32,396 nt of DNA from an uncultured Clostridia bacterium (GTDB lineage: Bacteria > Bacillota > Clostridia > UBA1212 > UBA1255): positions 1 to 32,396 of the forward strand of contig CAJFUB010000037.1 of NCBI GenBank assembly GCA_904420095.1. Reading direction: 5' to 3'. The position numbers were made by a program, and so were the translations under genes. The notes beneath the pieces are model-generated. The model did not search any database. It saw nothing but the letters and a program-made list of their open reading frames with translations, and was not told where the DNA came from. Shown here piece after piece: positions 8,960 to 15,744 of the stretch (positions are counted from its first letter, which is position 1; every line of letters begins with the position of its first letter).

Positions 8960-8971
8960 TTACATATGTAA
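8960..8971. promoter_or_regulatory. BlaI/MecI-type operator-like dyad TTACATATGTAA
   Basis: A perfect 12-base palindrome sits on the predicted start of transcription. It is the same core sequence as the known BlaI operators of Bacillus penicillinase genes (TACATATGTA). A repressor bound here would block the promoter at 8929-8957. No blaI-like gene is in the window, so the regulator is inferred only from the site. Confidence 0.4.
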
Positions 8972-8993
8972 AATTTTTTTTTGGGAGTGTAAA

Positions 8994-10301
8994 GTGAAAA
9001 AGAGATTCTTTCTATTTATGGGATTGTGTTTTTCCCTTGCCGCGGCCGTCTCCTGCTCGTCCGGCGGCGCGGAGGAACCGGCGGAAATAAAAGAAGCCGT
9101 GGAAGATACGGAGTATTCCATTACATATTATTGGGGACCGCCCGCGGAAGATTTTAACGAAGAAACGGTGCTGCAGATGAAGGAGGCGGGCTTCGATACG
9201 ATCCCGCTGCAGCGTTTTCCGTGGGATCGGGACGCGCTGAAGGAGGCGGTCGGGCTGCTGGAAAAACACGGCCTGTACGCGGCGGTCAGCGACGGCAGGA
9301 TTGCGGATCTTTATGCAGCCAGCAGCGCTCCCTCTCAGCGGCAAATTGACCAGGTCGTCGAGCGCGTTGTAGAGGATTATAAAGAATATGGCAATATCCG
9401 GGAATGGATTATCTGTGATGAACCGAGCGCTGCGAAATTTACCGTTTTGGCCAGGATCGTAGACGCATTCCGCAGGATCGATCCGGATCGGAAAACGTTT
9501 ATCAATCTCCTTCCGCTGTACGCGCCGGAAGAGATGCTGGGAACCGTAAGCTATGAGGAATACGTCGAGCGCTTCTGCGAGATGGTGAAGCCGCACTATC
9601 TTTGCTATGACTATTATGATTTTCTCGGCCCCGGAGAAACGCAGAGCCGGCGGGGCACTTATCTCCAGAACATGGAAATCATAAAATCGGCGGCGGAAAA
9701 ATACGGATTGGAAACGCGCGTTATCGTACTGCTTACGGAGCACGGCTCGTACAGCAACGTAACGCCCACGGAAATTGCCTGGCAGGCGAATCTTTCGCTG
9801 CTGTACGGAATGAAAAGCCTTTCTTATTTCACGTATTGGGAGCCGGACGATCCGAATTTTACGTGGTCCAACGCCATGGTGGACAGAGAGGGCCGCCTGA
9901 TGCAGCATTATTACGACGTACAGAACGAAAACAAAACGACGCGCGTTCTTGGAAATGCGCTTTACGGAACGAATTCCGAGAAGGTTTTTAAAATCAATAC
10001 CGAGCTTGTCTCCCATGTAGAAGAATACGAATCGTACGGAGCGCTCGGAGAAGTTTCCGGAGAGGATTTCCTGGCAGGCTTTTACGAAAACGGATCCTTC
10101 TTGCTGATGAATGCAAGTGCCGTAGAGGGCAGCGACCGGACGCTGACGACGGAAGCGCTCAGCAGCGGTCTGTTTTGGCTGAATCCTGAGACGGCGCGTT
10201 GGGAAAGCGTGCATTCCTGTTCATTTATTGAACGGAAAAACGGCGGTTACCGAATCACGCTGGAGGCCGGCGGCGCAGTTCTGCTTCGCGTGGAGAACTG
10301 A
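8994..10301 (+). CDS. Secreted lipoprotein with glycoside hydrolase-like TIM barrel
   Basis: The 435-residue protein starts at GTG (8994), supported by GGGAG seven bases upstream and by a signal sequence that begins right there (KKRFFLFMG...). AVSC puts the lipid on C21. The mature part opens with a strand and YYWGPP, runs through alternating strands and helices, and contains WIICDEPSAAK with E143 in the position of the acid/base of clan-A glycosidases. The segments FINLLPLYAPEE and YEEYVERFCEMVKPHYLCYDYY and the aromatic YFTYWEPDD are like those of bacterial (beta/alpha)8 hydrolases often annotated as beta-galactosidase-like. A beta-rich C-terminal domain (about 330-435) follows. The family and substrate are not certain. 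It is transcribed alone from a good promoter and diverges from pstS. Confidence 0.7.
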   Translation: MKKRFFLFMGLCFSLAAAVSCSSGGAEEPAEIKEAVEDTEYSITYYWGPPAEDFNEETVLQMKEAGFDTIPLQRFPWDRDALKEAVGLLEKHGLYAAVSDGRIADLYAASSAPSQRQIDQVVERVVEDYKEYGNIREWIICDEPSAAKFTVLARIVDAFRRIDPDRKTFINLLPLYAPEEMLGTVSYEEYVERFCEMVKPHYLCYDYYDFLGPGETQSRRGTYLQNMEIIKSAAEKYGLETRVIVLLTEHGSYSNVTPTEIAWQANLSLLYGMKSLSYFTYWEPDDPNFTWSNAMVDREGRLMQHYYDVQNENKTTRVLGNALYGTNSEKVFKINTELVSHVEEYESYGALGEVSGEDFLAGFYENGSFLLMNASAVEGSDRTLTTEALSSGLFWLNPETARWESVHSCSFIERKNGGYRITLEAGGAVLLRVEN

Positions 10302-10326
10302 AAAGGCTGCACGGAATGGAGCCTTT
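10302..10326 (+). terminator. Weak stem-loop after the lipoprotein gene
   Basis: AAAGGCT pairs with AGCCTTT across 11 bases directly after the stop codon. Only three T residues follow, so termination strength is doubtful. The tRNA promoter begins 14 bases later. Confidence 0.35.
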
Positions 10327-10339
10327 CGGCAGCTTTGCC

Positions 10340-10368
10340 TTGACATGCGCAGCGGCAAAGAGTATAAT
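10340..10368 (+). promoter_or_regulatory. Consensus promoter of the tRNA-Gln gene
   Basis: A perfect TTGACA (10340-10345), a 17-base spacer and a perfect TATAAT (10363-10368). The tRNA begins 16 bases after the -10 element. Confidence 0.9.
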
Positions 10369-10384
10369 CCGTAAAGGCTTTTGG

Positions 10385-10460
10385 TGGGGTGTAGCCAAGC
10401 GGTAAGGCACCAGACTTTGACTCTGGCATTTCGCTGGTTCGAATCCAGCCATCCCAGCCA
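10385..10460 (+). tRNA. tRNA-Gln, anticodon TTG
   Basis: The 76-base cloverleaf has acceptor arm TGGGGTG/CATCCCA (one G-T pair), a D-arm with AGCGGTAAGGC, an anticodon loop CTTTGAC giving TTG, a TTCGAAT T-loop closed by GCTGG/CCAGC, discriminator G and an encoded CCA end. It is transcribed alone from a consensus promoter and ends at the terminator at 10512-10549. The cognate synthetase gene, glnS, is in the same window at 27.5-29.2 kb. Confidence 0.97.
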
Positions 10461-10465
10461 TGATG

Positions 10466-10586
10466 CGTGGCCCAAAAAGATGCGGCCACGGAAATAGCGC
10501 TAAAGTGCGAGAAAAACGGAGATTTCGAGAGATTTCTCCGTTTTTTTTTCGACTCTGAGGTTTTTTGAAATTTATAGATGCATTTC
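10466..10586 (+). repeat. Hairpin-plus-terminator element, copy 1
   Basis: A stem CGTGGCC/GGCCACG encloses the loop motif AAAAAGATG (10474-10482). About 20 bases later comes a terminator whose stem and loop are identical to those of copy 2, then GAAATTT and AGATGCATTTC. Copy 2 (12025-12121) has the same parts in the same order, with a different stem around the same AAAAAGATG loop. Of the 287 bases from the tRNA to the XRE start, the rest (10587-10747) shows only the XRE ribosome site and a weak TAGAAT -10 near 10687. Confidence 0.6.
10512..10549 (+). terminator. Rho-independent terminator of tRNA-Gln
   Basis: An AAAAACGGAGA arm pairs with TCTCCGTTTTT and is followed by nine T residues. The A-tract/T-tract symmetry means it could also stop minus-strand transcription. 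Confidence 0.9.
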
Positions 10587-10747
10587 GGGCTTTTCGAACC
10601 TGTAGACAGATCCGAACCGACTAATATAACACAAATTGATAATTATTCTCTCAAAATGCGTTGTTAATTTCTTTGCGCTTCTGTTGTAGAATATAGATGT
10701 CGACAGAAAAAAAGCTTTGCAAGGCATTAACATGTAAGGAGGGAACC

Positions 10748-11917
10748 ATGAAACTTACAATCGGTGAAAACATCCGCAATTTTCGAAAAAAAAACGATCT
10801 GACACAGGAGGCGCTTGCTGACCGTTTGGGTGTAACATATCAATCGATCAGCCGCTGGGAAAACGGAACAACCTATCCCGATCTTGAATTGATTCCTGCC
10901 ATTGCCGAGGTGCTTGCCGTTACTGTCGACAAGCTCCTTGGAATGCCTCAGATCGAAAAAGAAAAACGTGCAACTGAGACGTTTGACGAGCTTCGCCGCG
11001 AGTGTATAAAACGTGATTATGATGCAGACAAGATCGTAAGTCTTCTTCGTGATATACGAAGAAATTATCTTGACAGCGACTCTGCATGGCGTCCGTGGTG
11101 TGAGGGAAACGACCGGGCCTTTCGCGATCCCCAAATACTTCCCGAGGTGCGCTTGCTGGCAGAAGCCTATCTTGAACGCCATCCTATGTATGCGCATACA
11201 ATCGAAACAATGGCAGAAGTTGAGGATGAAGATCATTTAGAGGATTTTTTGAGCAAATACACGACATCCTTTGATTGTTCCGCGCGTGCATTATTATTTA
11301 ATCGATATTGGCGGCGCGGCGATGCAGAACGGTTTGAGCCGGAACGCAGATATCAATTATATCAAGCCTTTAACACATTGCTTTGTCCTCGCTACCTGCT
11401 GCAATGGGGTGAAAATAATGAGCTCAAAGCGGCGGCAGATAAATTTATGGAAACGATACTCTCCCTAATTCGCTGCGATGCTGTGGATAATCGTCCAGAT
11501 ATGTGGATAGAGGATCGCATTGAACTCGGAATTAAATCTGCAGTACGTTCAATCTCTTCGGGTAATCCTGAAGAGGCGCTTTCGCAAATAGAGGCTGTAG
11601 TCAAATTGTTAGAGGAGACGATGATGATCACGGATGAAGTTCTGCTGCCGACATCAAACCGGTTTCTTGACGGAATGGAATGGCGGGCAAAAGAAGATTG
11701 GATGAACCGTGATAATAATCCCGACAGCCCGGAAGAACGAATGATCTCGTTGACTACTTATATGAACGGTATGAATAGTTGTTATTGCATATTCCCCAGC
11801 AGGTATTATGATGTTCTCAACGGAAAATCTTTTGACCGTATTCGTAATCATCCGGATTTTGAAAAACTTTGTGAGAGAGTAAAGGCGTTGATCGTAACAA
11901 GGCCAAAAGAAAATTAA
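10748..11917 (+). CDS. XRE-family transcriptional regulator with long C-terminal helical domain
   Basis: The 389-residue protein begins with a Cro/C1-type helix-turn-helix at about residues 3-60: IGENIRNFRKKNDLTQEALADRLGVTYQSISRWENG, followed by YPDLELIPAIAEVLAVTVDKLLG. The other 320 residues are mainly helical and contain several charged, TPR-like helices; no enzyme motif is visible. The start at 10748 is chosen for its AAGGAGGG five bases upstream and because the HTH begins directly there; an in-frame ATG at 10697 has no ribosome site. The gene stands alone on the plus strand between two copies of a hairpin-terminator element. It may be a sensor-regulator of a mobile or accessory locus. Target and ligand are unknown. 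Confidence 0.8.
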   Translation: MKLTIGENIRNFRKKNDLTQEALADRLGVTYQSISRWENGTTYPDLELIPAIAEVLAVTVDKLLGMPQIEKEKRATETFDELRRECIKRDYDADKIVSLLRDIRRNYLDSDSAWRPWCEGNDRAFRDPQILPEVRLLAEAYLERHPMYAHTIETMAEVEDEDHLEDFLSKYTTSFDCSARALLFNRYWRRGDAERFEPERRYQLYQAFNTLLCPRYLLQWGENNELKAAADKFMETILSLIRCDAVDNRPDMWIEDRIELGIKSAVRSISSGNPEEALSQIEAVVKLLEETMMITDEVLLPTSNRFLDGMEWRAKEDWMNRDNNPDSPEERMISLTTYMNGMNSCYCIFPSRYYDVLNGKSFDRIRNHPDFEKLCERVKALIVTRPKEN

Positions 11918-12024
11918 AATCTACATGGCTTCGTTTACACGCATAGCGTTGTGCCCCGGAAGATAGGTTGGTCTGTCCTCTGCAAAATTATCGTGTTTAA
12001 ATCGTACACACATCACAAGTTGAG

Positions 12025-12121
12025 TGCCTGAAAAAGATGCAGGCATGAAAAAACGGAGATTTCGAGAGATTTCTCCGTTTTTTCTACTTTGAAATTTTCC
12101 CCAATTTTGCAGATGCATTTC
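12025..12121 (+). repeat. Hairpin-plus-terminator element, copy 2
   Basis: A stem TGCCTG/CAGGCA encloses AAAAAGATG (12031-12039). The terminator follows at once and is identical to copy 1 over about 35 bases. GAAATTT and AGATGCATTTC follow, as in copy 1. It lies 107 bases after the XRE stop. The rest of the 500-base gap between the XRE and sigma-factor genes (11918-12417) contains no ORF I can support. It is AT-rich, with a TATAAG near 12369 as the only promoter-like hexamer. Confidence 0.6.
12048..12083 (+). terminator. Rho-independent terminator downstream of the XRE gene
   Basis: Same stem and loop as the tRNA-Gln terminator, with six T residues. The six A residues on the other side could let it work in both directions. 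Confidence 0.8.
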
Positions 12122-12417
12122 TGCGCCCTGGCGCTATTTTCAAGCCGATATCCCGATTTAAACCATCGAAATGCAAAATATACATTATCTAAATTATGTC
12201 TGGACTTGAATTTGCGAGCGGTTTTTAAAGAATCGAAAATGCGGCTGTTATGCAAATCCATAGATGCAATGCTTTTTGTCTTGGTTCGAACTGACGAAAG
12301 AATAGAATAATTCATAATTTTATGATTTAATTTTATAAAACCACCTATCCAAACTGATTTTTTCGCACTATAAGGGTGTAATTATGATTTCGCCTCAACG
12401 GAAAGGAGGAGAAAAGC

Positions 12418-14016
12418 TTGGACGAAAACGAAATCATACCGTATATAGAACCGATATTTCGTTTCTGTTATAAACGACTATCAAATCGATACGACGCCGA
12501 GGATCTTGCAAGCGAGATCATTTGCCACATTCTTGCAGGAATAAACCAATATCAAATTGAATCACTGGATGCTTGGGTATGGCGAATTGCTCGTAACCGA
12601 TACGCACGGTTTATTGACAATCAGAATAAGAATCAGATCATACTGTCATGTGAAGATGAACTATTCGACGTTGCAAATTATTCCGATGTCGATGAAGTTA
12701 GCACGGAAGAGCAATATGAAACTGTATTTCGGTATTTGCATACGTTGTCCTCCGAGTACAAGGATATTTTTGTGAACTATTATATAGGAGAATTATCCGT
12801 CAAAAGTCTTGCAAAAAAATATTCACTCCCCGAAACAACAATCAAATGGCGCTTGCGCATAGGACGTCAAAAAATCAGAGATAGGATAGGAGAAGACAAA
12901 ATGGATAAGGTATATCAGAGAATCAATTGGAATACTACTGTCTGTAACGGCAACATGGATCCGGACGCATATCTTCACACGCAGATTGCCCGTGCCATCT
13001 GCCTTGCGTCTTATGAAAAACCACTGACCGTAGAAGAAATCAGTATCAGCACCGGTATTCCCACAATGTATGTTGAGGATGAACTGCCTCGTCTTGAATA
13101 CGGAGATGCGATTTGTAAAGTCGGGAACAAATACGTTACAAACTTTATTATCTTCCGCTTGAAAGACAGAAAAAAGACCGAAGCGGTTTCTGCATCGGCA
13201 GTCAGTAGGATTGCGGATCAAATGGAAACGCTTTTAACCAACGCGGTAGATAAAGTCAGGGAGATCAAATTCTATGGCAACGATTTTGGCATAGATAGGC
13301 TTGGCTATATTATCGTTCCATATCTGCTCAGACAGAAAATCCGTGATATAAAAAATAACCGTGTGAAGCTTGAAAATGGTCCATATCCTCCGAGACAGGA
13401 TGGCGGCCACGGGTGGTTTATTGTTGAAGAAACAGCAGATGAAAGAGAATGGGCTGCAGAATACAATACGGGATGTAATGCTGCCATATATGATGAAGAT
13501 AACAGCAAGAAAATCTCCCATGCATATTATTTTTGGATTGCTAAATATTTCGACCAAAATATTTACAGTAACAGAGGGATACGATGGCTGAGCCGAAATG
13601 GGATAATTGAAGCTTCTTCAAAGGGAACTCTGCCCGATAATCCTTTATCCGATGAGGATATTTCATATTTGATTGCCTCGAATCTTGTTGTAAAATCCGG
13701 GAATGATTATCGTTTTAACTTTCCGTACTTTACAGCGGAACAGTTCGGAAAATTTGCTTCATTGTTTGACATGAATGATGAAAAAACGGACGATCTCCTT
13801 GCGGAATGGATTGTAACGGTGCGTAAAAACTTTGAAAACTTTGTACCCAAGCATTTGCACGATCAGATCAATCAGTGGGTAAGCTGTTATCTGTATCAGA
13901 TTATCGGATATGTTACCGACGAGCTGATCCGCCGCGGTGTCCTGCGTAAGCCAAACGCCGAAAAACCTTTGACGGATGGCGTGTTCTATGTCGAAGGGAA
14001 ATATATCAATCCGTAA
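12418..14016 (+). CDS. ECF-type sigma factor fused to a large C-terminal winged-helix protein
   Basis: The 532-residue protein starts at TTG (12418) behind a strong AAAGGAGGAG. Residues 10-70 are sigma region 2 (YDAEDLASEIICHIL, LDAWVWRIARNRYARFID). Residues 100-158 are region 4 (LSSEYKDIFVNYYIGELSVKSLAKKYSLPETTIKWRLRIGRQKIRDRIGE). A normal ECF factor would end there. Here the frame continues in 371 further residues that begin at M162 with a winged-helix-like segment (LTVEEISISTGIPTMYVEDELPRLE, about 194-220). The remainder is mixed helix and strand with no motif I recognise. An AGGAG eight bases before codon 162 could start the C-terminal part on its own. It probably redirects RNA polymerase in response to a signal held by the C-terminal part; the regulon is unknown. 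Confidence 0.8.
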   Translation: MDENEIIPYIEPIFRFCYKRLSNRYDAEDLASEIICHILAGINQYQIESLDAWVWRIARNRYARFIDNQNKNQIILSCEDELFDVANYSDVDEVSTEEQYETVFRYLHTLSSEYKDIFVNYYIGELSVKSLAKKYSLPETTIKWRLRIGRQKIRDRIGEDKMDKVYQRINWNTTVCNGNMDPDAYLHTQIARAICLASYEKPLTVEEISISTGIPTMYVEDELPRLEYGDAICKVGNKYVTNFIIFRLKDRKKTEAVSASAVSRIADQMETLLTNAVDKVREIKFYGNDFGIDRLGYIIVPYLLRQKIRDIKNNRVKLENGPYPPRQDGGHGWFIVEETADEREWAAEYNTGCNAAIYDEDNSKKISHAYYFWIAKYFDQNIYSNRGIRWLSRNGIIEASSKGTLPDNPLSDEDISYLIASNLVVKSGNDYRFNFPYFTAEQFGKFASLFDMNDEKTDDLLAEWIVTVRKNFENFVPKHLHDQINQWVSCYLYQIIGYVTDELIRRGVLRKPNAEKPLTDGVFYVEGKYINP

Positions 14017-14028
14017 ATGAACATTGCC

Positions 14029-14053
14029 GAGAGAAACCATTTGGTCGCTCTCG
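14029..14053 (+). terminator. Stem-loop after the sigma-factor gene
   Basis: CGAGAG...CTCTCG with an inner ACCA/TGGT pair lies 13 bases after the stop codon. No T-run follows, so it is either a 3' stabilising hairpin or a poor terminator. Confidence 0.3.
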
Positions 14054-14170
14054 CCGACATTTACGTAGGCTTTGTTTGTAAGTGTGCTCTCATGAAAATG
14101 TGTCGCATTTTAATCGGCCCTTGAAAAACGCCACAGTCCGATAGCTCTTTTGCCGCCTCTTTACAAATAA

Positions 14171-14212
14171 GAATCGCTATTTTGATACAATGCGTATTAT
14201 GAATAGCGATTC
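14171..14212. repeat. Inverted repeat with 11-base perfect arms
   Basis: GAATCGCTATT (14171-14181) and its exact complement AATAGCGATTC (14202-14212) enclose a 20-base AT-rich spacer with TACAAT and TATTAT hexamers. It lies in the 353-base gap between the sigma factor and the next gene. It could be an operator over a promoter or the ends of a tiny element; no target duplication is visible. Confidence 0.5.
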
Positions 14213-14296
14213 CTTTATATTGAAAAGAGGGGCGCGCAGGCGCTTGACTGATCGATGCTTAACAACAGAAACAACAATTTCAGATGAACAAATGAA

Positions 14297-14326
14297 TTGA
14301 AAGAATTACATTCTATCTGTTATAAT
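14297..14326 (+). promoter_or_regulatory. Promoter of the 14370 gene
   Basis: TTGAAA (14297-14302), an 18-base spacer and a perfect TATAAT (14321-14326), 44 bases before the start codon. The short leader contains a hairpin (TCTCCG 14345-14350 with CGGAGA 14357-14362) that buries the GGAG of the ribosome site. Confidence 0.75.
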
Positions 14327-14369
14327 AATAAAAAAAGAAAGGATTCTCCGTTCTGCCGGAGAGAATGCG

Positions 14370-15497
14370 ATGAACAGCGAATGCAGTAAATCAATAGATT
14401 TTCTATTAGAAAATGCTGGATCGGTCATTCAGTATAGACTTCGCAAGGAAATACTCAAGGATTTATCAGAAGGTGAAGAAGAAAAGCTGCTTGAGCAAAT
14501 CTATAAATTGCCCCTGTTTAAACTTCTTGCGACTTATGTCAAACCGAATGGCTACATAGGGCGCGGGATGCATAGCTGGGACAACTGGCGTGGAACTGTT
14601 CTTCACGAAACGCCCCTTCAGGATGGAGAGTGCGCGGCAAGGCTGCTTTCGTATTATCGGATTCCCAAGACGCATCCGTTTGTTCACGGCTTTCTTTCCG
14701 CCATGCGGGAGGAAGAGACGCTGAAAAAGGAGTTCTCCTATATACCTCCGGAAATTTCCCGATATGAAAATCGGTTTGAGGGCTTGAACAACGGCAACAG
14801 CCTGATGGCACTTATCTATACGATGCAGGCCATGCTTGGCTTCGGAGATGATTATGAAGATTTGAAGCAGTTCCAGCAGATTTCCCTCAAGGGCTTTCAG
14901 CGTGCAAATGGCATTTCTTCGCTTGATGATCTTACCAAGTTCAATCCGAATGCCAAACGCAAGTATAATTATCCCTATATAGAAAGCGATGAGTATTTTC
15001 CGGACATCTATACGGTCACAATGCTCGCGTATACGCAAAGCTGGCGTACCGAGGAGAACATCAAGCTGCTTGGACGTGCCTTGAATCACATCAACGCCAT
15101 CATGAAGCCAGATAACAATATAGCAATTCGGATCAAAGGCAAATATGTAGCTCCCGGCTTTGCGATGATTCGTCCGATCAGAGCCTTCCGCGCGGATCTG
15201 ATCGACACGATCGCCTATCGCCGTCTGCTGACTGAAATCGCCATGATGGGCGTTGGGGAGAGCGTAGATGTCATCCGCGAATCAGCAGCGAATGTGAAAG
15301 AAGCAATTGAAAAGGACGGCATTCTTAGGATGCATTTGGACCAGCCGCATAACAAACGGTATTCGCCGCTGTACATTTCATACCCGACGGCATATGCTGA
15401 TGTCAGGCTGGAAGCCGACTATAAAGACAAAAAGGCATTATTATGCGACCTTACTTACTGGGCCGTAGAGTTTTTACACCTTGTCCGGAATGCCTAG
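14370..15497 (+). CDS. Conserved-looking helical protein of unknown function
   Basis: I do not recognise this 375-residue protein. It has no signal peptide or membrane segment. It is predicted to be mostly alpha-helical, with recurring paired helices (SIDFLLENAGSVIQYRLRKEIL, EEEKLLEQIYKLPLFKLL, and so on) reminiscent of alpha/alpha-toroid folds such as prenyltransferase/cyclase-like barrels. Distinct segments are YIGRGMHSWDNWRGT near the start, ESDEYFPDIYTVTMLAYT in the middle and YSPLYISYPTAYADVRLEADY near the end. Residues DSW, YFPD and several buried aromatics might line a pocket, but this is inference. It is expressed from its own promoter. The base composition in its second half is like the core genome, whereas its leader is AT-rich. 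It may also be an antibiotic- or lipid-related enzyme; there is no evidence to choose. Confidence 0.6.
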   Translation: MNSECSKSIDFLLENAGSVIQYRLRKEILKDLSEGEEEKLLEQIYKLPLFKLLATYVKPNGYIGRGMHSWDNWRGTVLHETPLQDGECAARLLSYYRIPKTHPFVHGFLSAMREEETLKKEFSYIPPEISRYENRFEGLNNGNSLMALIYTMQAMLGFGDDYEDLKQFQQISLKGFQRANGISSLDDLTKFNPNAKRKYNYPYIESDEYFPDIYTVTMLAYTQSWRTEENIKLLGRALNHINAIMKPDNNIAIRIKGKYVAPGFAMIRPIRAFRADLIDTIAYRRLLTEIAMMGVGESVDVIRESAANVKEAIEKDGILRMHLDQPHNKRYSPLYISYPTAYADVRLEADYKDKKALLCDLTYWAVEFLHLVRNA

Positions 15498-15637
15498 CGA
15501 CAAAACTTTTCGTAAAGGATCTTTCCGCCGTGACGAGAACAGCGGCCGCAAGCCAGGGAGCGCGGGCCCCGGCCACGGCGCCATGAAAAGAATAGAATAA
15601 CCCCGCCGCCCGGAACAAAAAAATTTTTACAAAAGTA

Positions 15638-15666
15638 TTGACAATAAAACACGGTAGCGATACAAT
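15638..15666 (+). promoter_or_regulatory. Promoter of the amt-glnB fusion gene
   Basis: A perfect TTGACA (15638-15643), a 17-base spacer and TACAAT (15661-15666). Predicted transcription start near 15673, four bases before the terminator stem. Upstream DNA (15498-15637) shows a short very GC-rich patch near 15540-15590 with no recognisable gene. Confidence 0.85.
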
Positions 15667-15676
15667 CTAACCGTTA

Positions 15677-15716
15677 GAACAAAGACGTTCGAGACGAACG
15701 TCTTTGTTCTTTTTTT
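15677..15716 (+). terminator. Strong leader terminator in front of amt
   Basis: A perfect 15-bp stem (GAACAAAGACGTTCG, 15677-15691, and its complement 15695-15709), a three-base AGA loop, and seven T residues. It lies between the promoter and the start codon, so readthrough must be controlled for amt to be expressed. Confidence 0.9.
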
Positions 15717-15744
15717 ATTTTATTAAGGAAAGAGGGATTATTTT

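Noticed and set aside
9012..10214. 400-codon minus-strand frame opposite the lipoprotein gene
   Set aside because: No family resemblance and no ribosome site; the plus-strand gene has signal peptide, promoter and fold motifs. It is a shadow of its codon usage.
10385..12121. Integrative element using the tRNA-Gln gene as attachment site
   Set aside because: No integrase is present and the tRNA 3' end is not repeated downstream; only the terminator element is duplicated.
12013..12315. 100-codon minus-strand frame in the gap before the sigma-factor gene
   Set aside because: It reads through the terminator stem, has no ribosome site and matches nothing.
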